In this document: piece by piece, positions 48,201 through 55,828 of the stretch | How positions within the stretch are numbered: the stretch's first letter is position 1 | How the letters are laid out: the number at the start of each line of letters is the position of its first letter | Notes under the pieces: model-generated | Told to the model about the DNA's origin: nothing | What the model saw: the letters and a program-made list of their open reading frames with translations, nothing else | Database searches by the model: none | NCBI GenBank assembly: GCA_016712505.1 | Contig: JADJQY010000017.1 | Location: 1 to 64,000, forward strand | Length of the DNA stretch: 64,000 nucleotides | Origin: Candidatus Eiseniibacteriota bacterium | GTDB taxonomy: Bacteria; Eisenbacteria; RBG-16-71-46; CAIMUX01 | Direction: 5' to 3' | Position numbers and translations under genes: made by a program

Positions 48201-49003
48201 GCCCCGACGAGGAGTCCGATCAGCCGGTTGAGCAGGAAGACCCCGTCGAGTCCGACCGGCTGAAGGTTGTAGTGCTCCACCCCTCGATCGACCTTGAGCC
48301 AGGTCTCATTGATCCACCGAAACGCTCCGGGTTCAATCACTTGGAGGATCCGGTTCATCTGGTGGTTCAACCAGTAGGGCGACCACTCCCAGAGGAAGAA
48401 GGCGTCGACCATCAAGAGGGCGACCGGGAAGAGAAAGACCAGGATTGGGCGCCTCGAGATCGCCCCGATGGCAAACGACACCCCACTCACGAAGAACAGT
48501 GTGGGCAGCCCGAAGAGGAGCGCCGGCTTCACGTAGTTCAGGAGCTGGAATGGTCCGCGGATATCCTCCGCCTCTGCGTTCGGCAGCACGTGGTTGAAGA
48601 CGGCGAGCAGCAGTGCGTTGGCGAGCAGGACGACGGCGCCGGTGGTGATCGCAGCGGCGAACTTCCCGAACACGTACTCGTCGGTCCGGAGCGGGGTCGA
48701 GTGCAGCACCTCTCCCACCTTGATCTCGAAGTCGCGTACCAGCGCGGTCCCGGACAGGACCGCGATGAAGAAAGCATCGAGGATCAGCACCGTCATGGCA
48801 AAGAACTGGGAGATGGCGAACTCGGAGGTAAACCAGGCCTTCTGCCCGCCGACCGCACTGTCGCCCGAGGCGATCCGCACGTGTCCGGTCGAGAGACCCC
48901 AGGAGAGGAAGCCGAGCACCAGGAGCCAGACCCAGAAGATCGGTCGGGTGAGGTTCTCCTTCATCTCCCCGGCGAAGACGACCAGGAAGCGCTTCGGGTT
49001 CAT
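45296..49003 (-). CDS. ABC transporter permease fused to M1-family metallopeptidase
   Basis: The first about 680 residues hold two sets of ABC-2-type membrane segments (FFAMTVLILDAFFIAVLSGT, LLITAGTVAARSMNTITF and so on) joined by an Ala-rich linker near 300-350. The last about 500 residues are an M1 aminopeptidase-like domain with the zinc motif HEAAHQWWG near residue 968 and the downstream Glu in LSEGMSHF. Such fusions occur in several Bacteroidota-like genomes. The peptidase part should face outside. It overlaps the ATPase gene by four bases; together they form an exporter whose cargo is unknown. Confidence 0.88.
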   Translation of the reverse strand: MNPKRFLVVFAGEMKENLTRPIFWVWLLVLGFLSWGLSTGHVRIASGDSAVGGQKAWFTSEFAISQFFAMTVLILDAFFIAVLSGTALVRDFEIKVGEVLHSTPLRTDEYVFGKFAAAITTGAVVLLANALLLAVFNHVLPNAEAEDIRGPFQLLNYVKPALLFGLPTLFFVSGVSFAIGAISRRPILVFLFPVALLMVDAFFLWEWSPYWLNHQMNRILQVIEPGAFRWINETWLKVDRGVEHYNLQPVGLDGVFLLNRLIGLLVGAAAVVWAQAHLAANIRGRSTPQAMRAAERAAAKQARRAGGSSEEAAATSGAMAGTTAGITAATSAGIASLAGRPLSALAMRSTPPRLMSGIASVLRFEWQELWSSPGLYLFAPIILLQILGGNLVAVGAFDTPLLITAGTVAARSMNTITFLVSLLLLFYTVESLRREDGAQLSGIYFSTPVPTASILFGKALANSMVGFVVVLASFLGCVIALLVQGKVPLEIGPFVLLWGVLLLPTFLLWSSFVGALYALTRNRYTVYAVGFGVLMLTFALQMTGKINWASNWNLWDTAFWSDIAPLPLDRQAYLWNRFGALALTVLFTAVTVRAFPRRDSDATRVLQNLRPGPFWRGALRLAPYLVVPIVCVIALVALVRGGFQGKGAEKTEREHWVQNLATWKDAPIPSMSFADIDLTLEPKHHAFRCRGEFHLVNRTEKPLARFAVTGGLHWDSCEWSLNGSPYTPEDRTSLFVIKPDPPLAPGDSLVLGFSNAGRWPRGNTRNGRGMSEFILPEAAVLTYIGGATFAPVVGYNEAIGVTDKNRYEPRVYPDDHWKEVLPPAFGGDTPYRTRIKVTGPAELTYNSVGVLTADETSGGLRTMTWESDFPVRFWNVVAGKWAVKRGEGTAIYYDPKHPYNIEEMSRALDAARKYYSEWFRPFPWQELKLSEFPALASYAQGFPTNITFSESIGFLTKSDDRGNVAFLVTAHEAAHQWWGNLLTPGRGPGGDILSEGMSHFSTALLQQQVLGEQARIQFLLGIEDRYGDSRQADSERPLIKIDGSKPGDTTVTYDKGGWVMWMLYDLMGREACLAGLQEFMRRFGNGPDYPLLEDLVLTLREYAPDREAFDLFVKQWYFEVNVPEYRLRDPKTTESEGTWTTTCVVRNIGTARMPIEVAATLGERFRKDKEAAAPADSSASGGDQGSYQEIRASLVLGPAEEQTVTLASRFKPEAILVDPDARVLMLNRKVAKAAL

Positions 49004-49911
49004 ACCCGCCCTCCGACCGCTTCCGGCCGCCGGTCCGCCTCCTCCGCCCGCCGCATCATCACCAGGTACGCGTCCTCAAGGTTCGCCTCGACCGGCCCGA
49101 ACCCTTCCGGCGCGCGCCCTTCGGTGACATGGACCCGCACGCGGTTCTCCCCTTCGAACAGGATCGCCGAGGTGACGCGGGCCGAGCCGCGGAGCGCCGC
49201 GAGTCCCGACTCCGGCACCTGTCCCTCGTGGATCGTGCCCGCCAGGGCGACCCGTGCCTCCGACGGCGTGGTCAGCGCGAGCAGCTTTCCTCCGCGAATC
49301 ACCGCGAAGCGCGGACAGAGCACCGACACATCCTCGACGATGTGGGTCGAGAGGAGCACCGTGCGTTCGCTCGCCAGCTCGGCCAGGATGCGGTAGAGGC
49401 GAAGCCGCTCGTCCGGGTCGAGCCCGGCGGTCGGTTCGTCGACGATGATCAGCTGCGGGTTGCCCGCAATCGCCTGCGCGATCCCCAGCCGTTGCCGCAT
49501 CCCGCCCGAGTACCCCTTCACCTTGCGCTTGGCGGCGAAGGCGAGGTTCACCCGCTCGAGCAGTTCGGCCACCAGCGCCTTCAGCCCTCCCGGAGCCTCT
49601 ACCCCCTTCAGTTCCAGGAGGTAACGCAGCATGGCCTCACCTGAAAGATGAGGATAGAAACCGAACTCCTGCGGCAGGTAGCCGAGCCGACTCCAGAGGT
49701 GCGGCGGGTCCTTCAGGACATCGACTCCATCGAGCTGCACCGAGCCCGAGGTCGGCTCCAGGATCCCGGCCAGGATCTTCATGAAGGTCGACTTCCCCGC
49801 GCCGTTCGGACCGAGCAGCCCGAACATCCCCTTCGGCACATCCAGGCTCACCCCCTGCAGCGCCGCCACCGGCCCCGGGTACACCTTCACCAGATCCCGC
49901 ACCACGAGCAT
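49000..49911 (-). CDS. ABC transporter ATP-binding protein
   Basis: Walker A GPNGAGKST, signature YSGGMRQRLGIAQ and Walker B LIIVDEPTAGLDP are complete, followed by a C-terminal regulatory part of about 90 residues. It drives the fused permease-peptidase encoded next. The start at 49911 has GAGGGGGAG upstream. Confidence 0.93.
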   Translation of the reverse strand: MLVVRDLVKVYPGPVAALQGVSLDVPKGMFGLLGPNGAGKSTFMKILAGILEPTSGSVQLDGVDVLKDPPHLWSRLGYLPQEFGFYPHLSGEAMLRYLLELKGVEAPGGLKALVAELLERVNLAFAAKRKVKGYSGGMRQRLGIAQAIAGNPQLIIVDEPTAGLDPDERLRLYRILAELASERTVLLSTHIVEDVSVLCPRFAVIRGGKLLALTTPSEARVALAGTIHEGQVPESGLAALRGSARVTSAILFEGENRVRVHVTEGRAPEGFGPVEANLEDAYLVMMRRAEEADRRPEAVGGRV

Positions 49912-50242
49912 CGGCTCCCCCTCTGTGAGTTGTGATCACATGATCTTCCCATCCCGCGCCGCACACCCGAGAGCGGCCCGGCGCTCTCCCCAGCGATCGA
50001 CCTGCCACCCGCAGTGGCGACCATAGCGCGATTGGCTGTACGGAACGAGCCTTCACGGGTTGCACGCCGTCGCCTCCTCCGGTCCCATCGTGGCCCGATG
50101 CTGCGTAGTTGTCCGGCCGGCGGCCGGCCGCTATTCTCCCCTTCCGATTTCCCAGCGGACAGGATGTCCCGGGCACCGTCGCGCAGGCACGGCGTCCCGG
50201 AGCCGCGCCGTGCCGGCGCTCCGACAGACGAAGGAGGGTCTC
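49912..50242. other. Divergent intergenic region of about 330 bases
   Basis: It contains the regulatory regions of the ABC operon (minus) and the amine oxidase gene (plus). The only element I can mark is the TGTGATCACA palindrome at 49931-49940. No gene is seen. Confidence 0.4.
49931..49940. promoter_or_regulatory. TGTGATCACA palindrome, possible operator of the ABC operon
   Basis: A perfect 10-bp palindrome lies 20 bases before the ATP-binding protein start, in an AT-richer patch (TGTGAGTTGTGATCACATGATC region). GntR-type regulators of ABC exporters often bind short palindromes here, but no regulator gene is adjacent. Confidence 0.35.
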
Positions 50243-51664
50243 GTGTCGATTTCGCTCTACTCGCGCCTCGCGCGGCGGTTCACGCCCCGCGATGTCCTCG
50301 AAAGTCGCCGACTGTTTCTGAAGCAGAGCCTGGCCGCCTCGGCCGCGGTCCTGCTCTCGAACTGCGCCAAGACCATGAAAGGGGGCGGCGCGGAAGCGCC
50401 ACGCGTGGTGGTGATCGGCGCGGGCTTCGCCGGACTGGCCGCCGCCTACGAACTGAAGACCGCCGGTTACGACGTGCTGCTCCTCGAGGCGCGCGAGCGG
50501 GTCGGCGGACGCGTCCTCTCGTTCTCGGACTTCGTGGCGGGTCGAAACGTCGAAGGGGGCGCCGAACTGGTCGGCTCCAACCACCCGACCTGGATGGCCT
50601 ATGCCGAGCGATTCGGGCTCCAGTTCCTCGACATGTCGGAAGACGAGGAGTTCGACGAACCGTTCCTCCTCGGTGAGAAGCGTCTGAGCCCCGAAGAGGT
50701 CGAGGCGCTCTACGAGGAGATGGATGCCGCCTACGCCAGCATGACCGGCGACGCGCGCAACATCAACGAGGAGGAGCCGTGGAACAGCCCCGGCGCCGGC
50801 GGACATGATGCTCGTTCGACCGCCGAGTGGATCAAGTCGCAGTCGATCTCGGATCTCGGGCGCCTCGCGCTCGTGACCGAGCTGACCCACGACAATGGCG
50901 TCTCGGTCGAGCGACAGAGCTACCTTGGTAACCTGTCGCAGGTGAAGGGGGGCGGCCTCGAAACCTACTGGACCGAGAGCGAGGTCTACCGTTGCCTGGG
51001 CGGAAACCAGCAGCTCGCGACCCGGCTTGCGGCCGAGATCGGAGCGGATCGGGTCCGCCTGAACGAGCCGGTGGCGGAGATCCGGGTGGTCGGAGGCGGC
51101 GTGACGGTGAAGACCGCAAGTGGAAAGAGCTTCGAGGCCGATGACGTGATCCTGGCGGTCGCGCCGAGCGTCTGGAGCAAGATCTCGATTTCGCCGGAGA
51201 TCCCCGCCACGCTCCAGCCGCAGATGGGCAACAGCGTGAAGTACCTGGCCGAGGTCAAGTCTCGCTTCTGGTACGACCAGGGAATCTCGCAGTACGCCTT
51301 CTCCGACGGCGATGTCGGCCTCACCTGGGAGGGCACGGACGCGCAGATCGGAGACGGGAACTACTGCCACACCTCCTTCTCCAGCGGCGTGGTGGCCGAG
51401 CGTCATCGCTCACGTGACGCCGAAGCCCGCGACATGGAGATGAAGGCGGCGATGGAGCGGCTCTTCCCCGGCTACCGCGACAACTTCATCCGCGCCCGCT
51501 TCATGAACTGGCCGTCCGATCCGTGGAGCATGGCCGGCTACTCCTTCCCCGCACCGGGACAGGTCACGAGCCAGGGACCGCTCCTGGCCAAGGGAATGGG
51601 TAGGCTCCACATCGCCGGCGAGCACACCTGCTACAAGTTCGTCGGCTACATGGAGGGGGCCTGA
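50243..51664 (+). CDS. Tat-exported flavin monoamine oxidase-like lipoprotein, frameshifted at the 3' end
   Basis: GTG 50243 follows GAAGGAGGG. SRRLFLKQ (residues 21-28) is a twin-arginine signal and LLSNC (Cys41) a lipobox. The FAD site VVVIGAGFAGLAAAYELKTAGYDVLLLEA and ARERVGGRV begin near residue 54. The end GRLHIAGEHTCYKFVGYMEGA stops at TGA 51662, but the next frame continues LNSGATVARRIASRDGRA to TAG 51715-51717, which completes the usual GYMEGAL-x-SG helix. One base is probably missing in GGGGGCC at 51655-51661, so the true gene likely ends at 51717. The amine substrate is unknown. Confidence 0.83.
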   Translation: MSISLYSRLARRFTPRDVLESRRLFLKQSLAASAAVLLSNCAKTMKGGGAEAPRVVVIGAGFAGLAAAYELKTAGYDVLLLEARERVGGRVLSFSDFVAGRNVEGGAELVGSNHPTWMAYAERFGLQFLDMSEDEEFDEPFLLGEKRLSPEEVEALYEEMDAAYASMTGDARNINEEEPWNSPGAGGHDARSTAEWIKSQSISDLGRLALVTELTHDNGVSVERQSYLGNLSQVKGGGLETYWTESEVYRCLGGNQQLATRLAAEIGADRVRLNEPVAEIRVVGGGVTVKTASGKSFEADDVILAVAPSVWSKISISPEIPATLQPQMGNSVKYLAEVKSRFWYDQGISQYAFSDGDVGLTWEGTDAQIGDGNYCHTSFSSGVVAERHRSRDAEARDMEMKAAMERLFPGYRDNFIRARFMNWPSDPWSMAGYSFPAPGQVTSQGPLLAKGMGRLHIAGEHTCYKFVGYMEGA

Positions 51665-51803
51665 ATAGCGGCGCCACCGTGGCGCGCCGGATCGCTTCGC
51701 GCGATGGGCGTGCCTAGGTAGTCATCCGCCAACACCCGTGGTTCGGGGATCGATCGATCCCGGGCCCCTGAGCGCCGCACCACGACAACGAAGGGCGATC
51801 CGA

Positions 51804-52685
51804 ATGCGCGAGACAGCACGGTCGAGCACATTCGGATCGCTCCTTATCATCGGATCCGCCGTCTCGTTCGGATTTCTCGCGTTCTTCGCCGCGGTGGCCC
51901 GCGCCCGCGGTATCGGTACGGAGACGCTGCTCTTCCTGCGGTTCGCCCTCGCCGCCGTGATCCTGATCGCCGTGACCGCCGCGCGTCGCGAGCGCTGGCC
52001 CGGCCCCGGCCGCCTGCTGGCCCTGGTTGCGATGGGCGCCATCGGCTACGTGGGTGAGGCGCTCTGCTACTTCAAGGCGCTCGAGCTGATCCCGGCCGGG
52101 CTGGTCGCCCTTCTGCTCTATCTCTACCCCGGCCTCGTCGCGCTCCTCTCCCGGGCGTTCTACGGCACGAAGATCGACCGCACGCGCGGGCTCGCGCTCG
52201 CGCTCGCGATGTGCGGCACGCTGCTCACCATCGGCCCGGTGGGCGGCGGAAACGCGAAGGGGATCCTCCTCGGCATCGGCTCCGCCGTGCTCTACTCCGC
52301 CTACATCGTCGCCGGGGTCAAGGTCACGCGCGGGGTCCCCGCCATGGTCTCGACCACCGTCGTCTGCGCGTCGGCCGCGGTGAGCTACGGGTTGCTGCTC
52401 CTCCGCACCGGACCGACCTGGCCTCGGACGTTTACCGACTGGGCCCCCGTGCTCGGCATCAGCCTGATCTCGACCGTCGTCGCCATCCTGCTGCTCTTCG
52501 CCGGCCTCTCACGGGTGGGACCGGTCCGCACCTCGACCCTCTCCACCCTCGAAGCCCTCACCACCGTCCTGGTCGGCGCGCTCCTGATGGGCGAGCGCCT
52601 CGCGCCGCTGCAGTGGTTCGGTGGAGGGCTGATTCTCGCCGCCGCGGTCTTCCTCACACGCCAGGGTGGGGGCGAGTCAGGCTGA
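51804..52685 (+). CDS. EamA/DMT-family transporter
   Basis: About ten hydrophobic segments in two EamA halves (LLIIGSAVSFGFLAFFAAVA, GYVGEALCYFKALELIPAGLVALLLYLYP in part, GISLISTVVAILLLFAGL, SRVGPVRTSTLSTLEALTTVLVG in part) show a small drug/metabolite exporter fold. The second half carries the family's conserved E-P/E-A-L-x-T motif. ATG 51804 (MRETARSS) with GAAGGGCGA upstream is preferred over the longer frame. Confidence 0.85.
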   Translation: MRETARSSTFGSLLIIGSAVSFGFLAFFAAVARARGIGTETLLFLRFALAAVILIAVTAARRERWPGPGRLLALVAMGAIGYVGEALCYFKALELIPAGLVALLLYLYPGLVALLSRAFYGTKIDRTRGLALALAMCGTLLTIGPVGGGNAKGILLGIGSAVLYSAYIVAGVKVTRGVPAMVSTTVVCASAAVSYGLLLLRTGPTWPRTFTDWAPVLGISLISTVVAILLLFAGLSRVGPVRTSTLSTLEALTTVLVGALLMGERLAPLQWFGGGLILAAAVFLTRQGGGESG

Positions 52686-52850
52686 CGCGAGCTGTTCGCG
52701 AGCCGCATCTTCCCGGGAGGGCGGGCGACCCGGGAATCCATGTCGGCTGTCCATCGTATTGGACACGCCCGTCCATCAGACGGGACAACTCAGCAACTGC
52801 CCGCGCCGCGCCTGCCGCGCCGGAACGGACCGCGGCACGCGGCATCCGTA

Positions 52851-54596
52851 TCAGCGAAGAACTAGCTTCCCCCGGAAGTCCCCCCCGTCAGCACTTCGCA
52901 GTCGCGCGATGTACACCCCACGAGAAAACACGGTGGTCGTCTCAATCCTCGCCCCCGCGTCGGACACGCTCACGTCGTGTCGATAGACCTCACGACCTGC
53001 CGGGTCGTACAGAACCAATGTTCCCTGAACCGCCCGTGGACAGCTCACGAACAATGCCTGATCACGCTCCTCGATCGTCATGCGTGCCCAAGACGGTTGC
53101 GCCTGTCCACGAAGTGGGAAGGCGGATCCCTGACCGCCTTCACCTCGCAACGCGGTCAGGTCAGTCGAGTAGATCCCTCGACCGTGAGTCCCAGCGAACA
53201 GCCTCCCGGCGATCGGATGTACAACCAAGTCGGCGATCATCACATCTGGCAGGTCTCCAGTCGCGCTCGCCCAACTCGAGCCGGCGTTGGTGCTCACGTG
53301 CACACCATGGTTGCTACCGGCAAACACCGTTCCGTTGGCTGTCGGATCGACTGCAATTGACAGCATGGGCTCCAGAGGCAACCCGGTGCCCGCCGCCGAC
53401 CAGCCATTCTGATAGGCATACACCGTCGTCAGGCCCCAGCCCACCCAGATGAAGTCATCTTGTCCGAGCGCAACGTAGACACGGTCATCGAGCGAAGTTG
53501 CGCCTGGTACGATCGCGAGGTCTCGAATCCGCAGAGAAGTAGTCGCCCATCCCCTACCGAGGTTGATCTTTGACCACGTCGTTCCGGATCTCTCAACCCG
53601 GTACAGTTGGCCCCCACTCGCTACGTACACCCGCGGGTTCGTCGCGCTAGCTACCAAATCCGCAGCAGTCACTGAAGAACCAAAGGAAGCGATGACTGGG
53701 TCACTACTCGGACACGGGCCTGTCTCGAGCATACGCAAACTGTATCCCCCCGTCGCTGCCGGCTCCGTGTAGTAGAGTCGACTGCTGGGGGCCAACGGAT
53801 CGGGCAGAAAATGCCCAGCCCCGAGCGTACTTCGCAACAGGGCGCGAGTCTCCCCGCCGTCGCAACTCGTCTGAATGTTCGCACCACTCCCGCTGTTCGT
53901 GAAAAGAAAGCCCGCGGATCCCACCGGTGCGCCGGTGCAGAACAGGCATCCGTTTAGGGATGCCACCTCAAAGCCGTCGATGATGTTCCCCACCCTGTAC
54001 CAAGCGTCTTCAGATGGGTCCGGGACGCGCCTAGCCCAAACTCCCTGATCCTGGGTCCCACCGTACAACAACGAGTCGTCGACAGGATCCACGGCGATAG
54101 AGTAAAATTGCAGCGTGTGCAAACCCGCATTGGCGTGCGTATAGATCCCCGGAGAAGTAACATCTACCCCGTAGAGTCCTCCGTCGGTTGCCAGCCAAAT
54201 CACTGGATCTCCAAACTCGCTTACCCCGCTCGTCGCATGATTGATGTCGACATGATACAAAGGAGGTGTACCCGTGCCGGGCAGCACGGTCCACGTGGGC
54301 ACTGCGTCTGACAGGTTCGTTGTATAATACGCCGACACACCGCCAATGACTGCCACATCGGGATCCGCGTCCGAAACGGCGAATGCCGACCTTCCCTTGG
54401 CCGGTGCAAAGTTCGTAAAATAGGGTGTGGATGTATCTTCGTCCCACACAGTCGACCAAGATGTCCCGAAGTCCGTTGACTTTCCGATGAAAGTGAGCTG
54501 CTCCGTGTAACGACCAACGACCCTTACATACACAGTGGACGATGTCCCGGAACTCGCGAACACAGCGCGTCTCCAATTGTCACCACTAGGCCAGGG
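52851..54596 (-). CDS. BNR/sortilin-like propeller protein, C-terminal part (after frameshift), with sorting-type C-terminus
   Basis: The chain has repeated propeller motifs of the BNR kind (GKSTDFGTSWSTVW, VHVSTNAGSSWASATGDLP, IADLVVHPIAGRLFAGTHGRGIYST) and ends with a beta-sandwich tail (GTLVLYDPAGREVYRHDV ... GVYIARLRSADG) like the sorting domains of FCB exported proteins. It continues the protein started at 55360: adding one base to the C5/G5 run at 54594-54598 fuses the frames. GC here is visibly lower than around it. Confidence 0.72.
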   Translation of the reverse strand, partial: PWPSGDNWRRAVFASSGTSSTVYVRVVGRYTEQLTFIGKSTDFGTSWSTVWDEDTSTPYFTNFAPAKGRSAFAVSDADPDVAVIGGVSAYYTTNLSDAVPTWTVLPGTGTPPLYHVDINHATSGVSEFGDPVIWLATDGGLYGVDVTSPGIYTHANAGLHTLQFYSIAVDPVDDSLLYGGTQDQGVWARRVPDPSEDAWYRVGNIIDGFEVASLNGCLFCTGAPVGSAGFLFTNSGSGANIQTSCDGGETRALLRSTLGAGHFLPDPLAPSSRLYYTEPAATGGYSLRMLETGPCPSSDPVIASFGSSVTAADLVASATNPRVYVASGGQLYRVERSGTTWSKINLGRGWATTSLRIRDLAIVPGATSLDDRVYVALGQDDFIWVGWGLTTVYAYQNGWSAAGTGLPLEPMLSIAVDPTANGTVFAGSNHGVHVSTNAGSSWASATGDLPDVMIADLVVHPIAGRLFAGTHGRGIYSTDLTALRGEGGQGSAFPLRGQAQPSWARMTIEERDQALFVSCPRAVQGTLVLYDPAGREVYRHDVSVSDAGARIETTTVFSRGVYIARLRSADGGDFRGKLVLR

Positions 54597-55360
54597 GGTG
54601 TAGTTAGGGTCACCTTTTGCCAAGTCAGACCTGAGTTCGTCGTCTTGTAGATTCCATTGCTCAGGGTCGGCGAACTTCCTGGCAGCACGCACACGAGAGC
54701 ATGCCCGGCCACGTCCGTAGACGCGACAATACTGCTCATTTCGGCAGCCTGAAAGTACGAGTCAGGCCCGCTCCAAGACAAACCGCCGTTGGTGGACTTG
54801 AAGAGTCCGCGTGAAGTCCCGGCCCAGACGAGATCGCCGTCCTTATCTACCGCAAAGCAGGCAACACCGCGATCATCGGCTTCGCTCCACGAACACACCT
54901 GCACTGGTGCAGCACCCGGCGGCTCGCTGATGAAGATTCCGCGACCTGGGGCATGGTACGCGAACGAGCCACTCCACTCCCCAGTTCCGATCAGTATTCG
55001 ATTGGACTCAGAGCCGGACTTCGGGGGGCGGACTCCGAGCGCACCGACCGGACCGTCGAGAACCTCGCTCCAGTTCGCTCCGCTATCTGTGGACAACCAG
55101 AGGCCACCGCTAGCGCTTCCAGCAAAGTGCTGGCCAGCGACTTGAAGGCTCGACAGAGTTCGACCAGCGCATGCGCCCGGAGTGCCCGGACAGTCAACTG
55201 GACCCTCGAAAGACCAGTTGGGCTGCGCGCTCGCACCCCGCACCGGGAAGAATCCAATGGCGAGGACGAGCGCCCCATGGCCGATGGCACAACGTGCCCA
55301 GGCGTGGCACTCAAGGATTCTCTCGGCTGTTGACTTCCGCCAGAGCTGCTTTCTGTTCAC
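54524..55360 (-). CDS. BNR/sortilin-like propeller protein, N-terminal part (before frameshift)
   Basis: GTG 55360 lies 6 bases after AAGGAGG and opens a signal sequence (GHGALVLAIGFFPVRGASAQ, residues about 28-47). Propeller blades follow (SGGLWLSTDSGANWSEVLDG, GLFKSTNGGLSWSGPD, GIYKTTNSGLTWQKVTLTT). After TTPP the frame drifts into non-coding sequence and stops at 54524, while the neighbouring frame resumes WPSGDNWRRAVFAS. The whole protein would be about 830 residues and exported. Confidence 0.72.
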   Translation of the reverse strand: MNRKQLWRKSTAERILECHAWARCAIGHGALVLAIGFFPVRGASAQPNWSFEGPVDCPGTPGACAGRTLSSLQVAGQHFAGSASGGLWLSTDSGANWSEVLDGPVGALGVRPPKSGSESNRILIGTGEWSGSFAYHAPGRGIFISEPPGAAPVQVCSWSEADDRGVACFAVDKDGDLVWAGTSRGLFKSTNGGLSWSGPDSYFQAAEMSSIVASTDVAGHALVCVLPGSSPTLSNGIYKTTNSGLTWQKVTLTTPPGLVVTIGDALCSRVPGHRPLCM

Positions 55361-55828
55361 GGCCCCTCCTTGTGGCTCATTCGTCCTCTGAATCTGTGGG
55401 GCAGCCACGACAGATGCGGGCGACCCTTCGGTGAGGTACTTGCGCTCTCCTAACCTGCTTCCCGGAATTCTGCGGCATCCGCGGGCTGCGCCGCAAGCTC
55501 GTTCCGGTCCGAGAACGCGCCAAGCGAGCTTTCCCAGGCCCGGTCGCCCTACGCATCCGCGCGCAGAGAGCTGCAGCCCGAGTGGAGCGCTACTGACTGA
55601 TCAGCGATACCTACTTATCACGTTGGAGAATCTAGACCTAGTCCGGCCTTCCTCAGGCCGTTCCGAGTTACGCGTTGAACCGCACGTCTACCCCCGTCTG
55701 GCCGCAAGGCGTGCGCCGGTGTGATTTCCAACCAGGGATGGGATTGACCCGACGGTGTTGGTCTGTCCCACCACGAATCCTCCGGCTCCAGGTACCAACA
55801 GGCCCGCCCACGACGAGGCGGGGGAGCG
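55361..55828. other. Intergenic region of about 470 bases, no gene seen
   Basis: The stretch between two minus-strand genes contains only short frames without coding character. It may hold the promoter of the propeller gene; I can mark no hexamers. Confidence 0.4.

Noticed and set aside
49931..49940. CRP binding site
   Set aside because: TGTGA and TCACA half-sites are present but directly adjacent, without the six-base spacer CRP requires.
55431..55724. Plus-strand frame of 97 codons in the gap at 55.4-55.8 kb
   Set aside because: Pro/Arg-rich, without a ribosome site or recognisable fold; typical of chance frames in GC-rich DNA.
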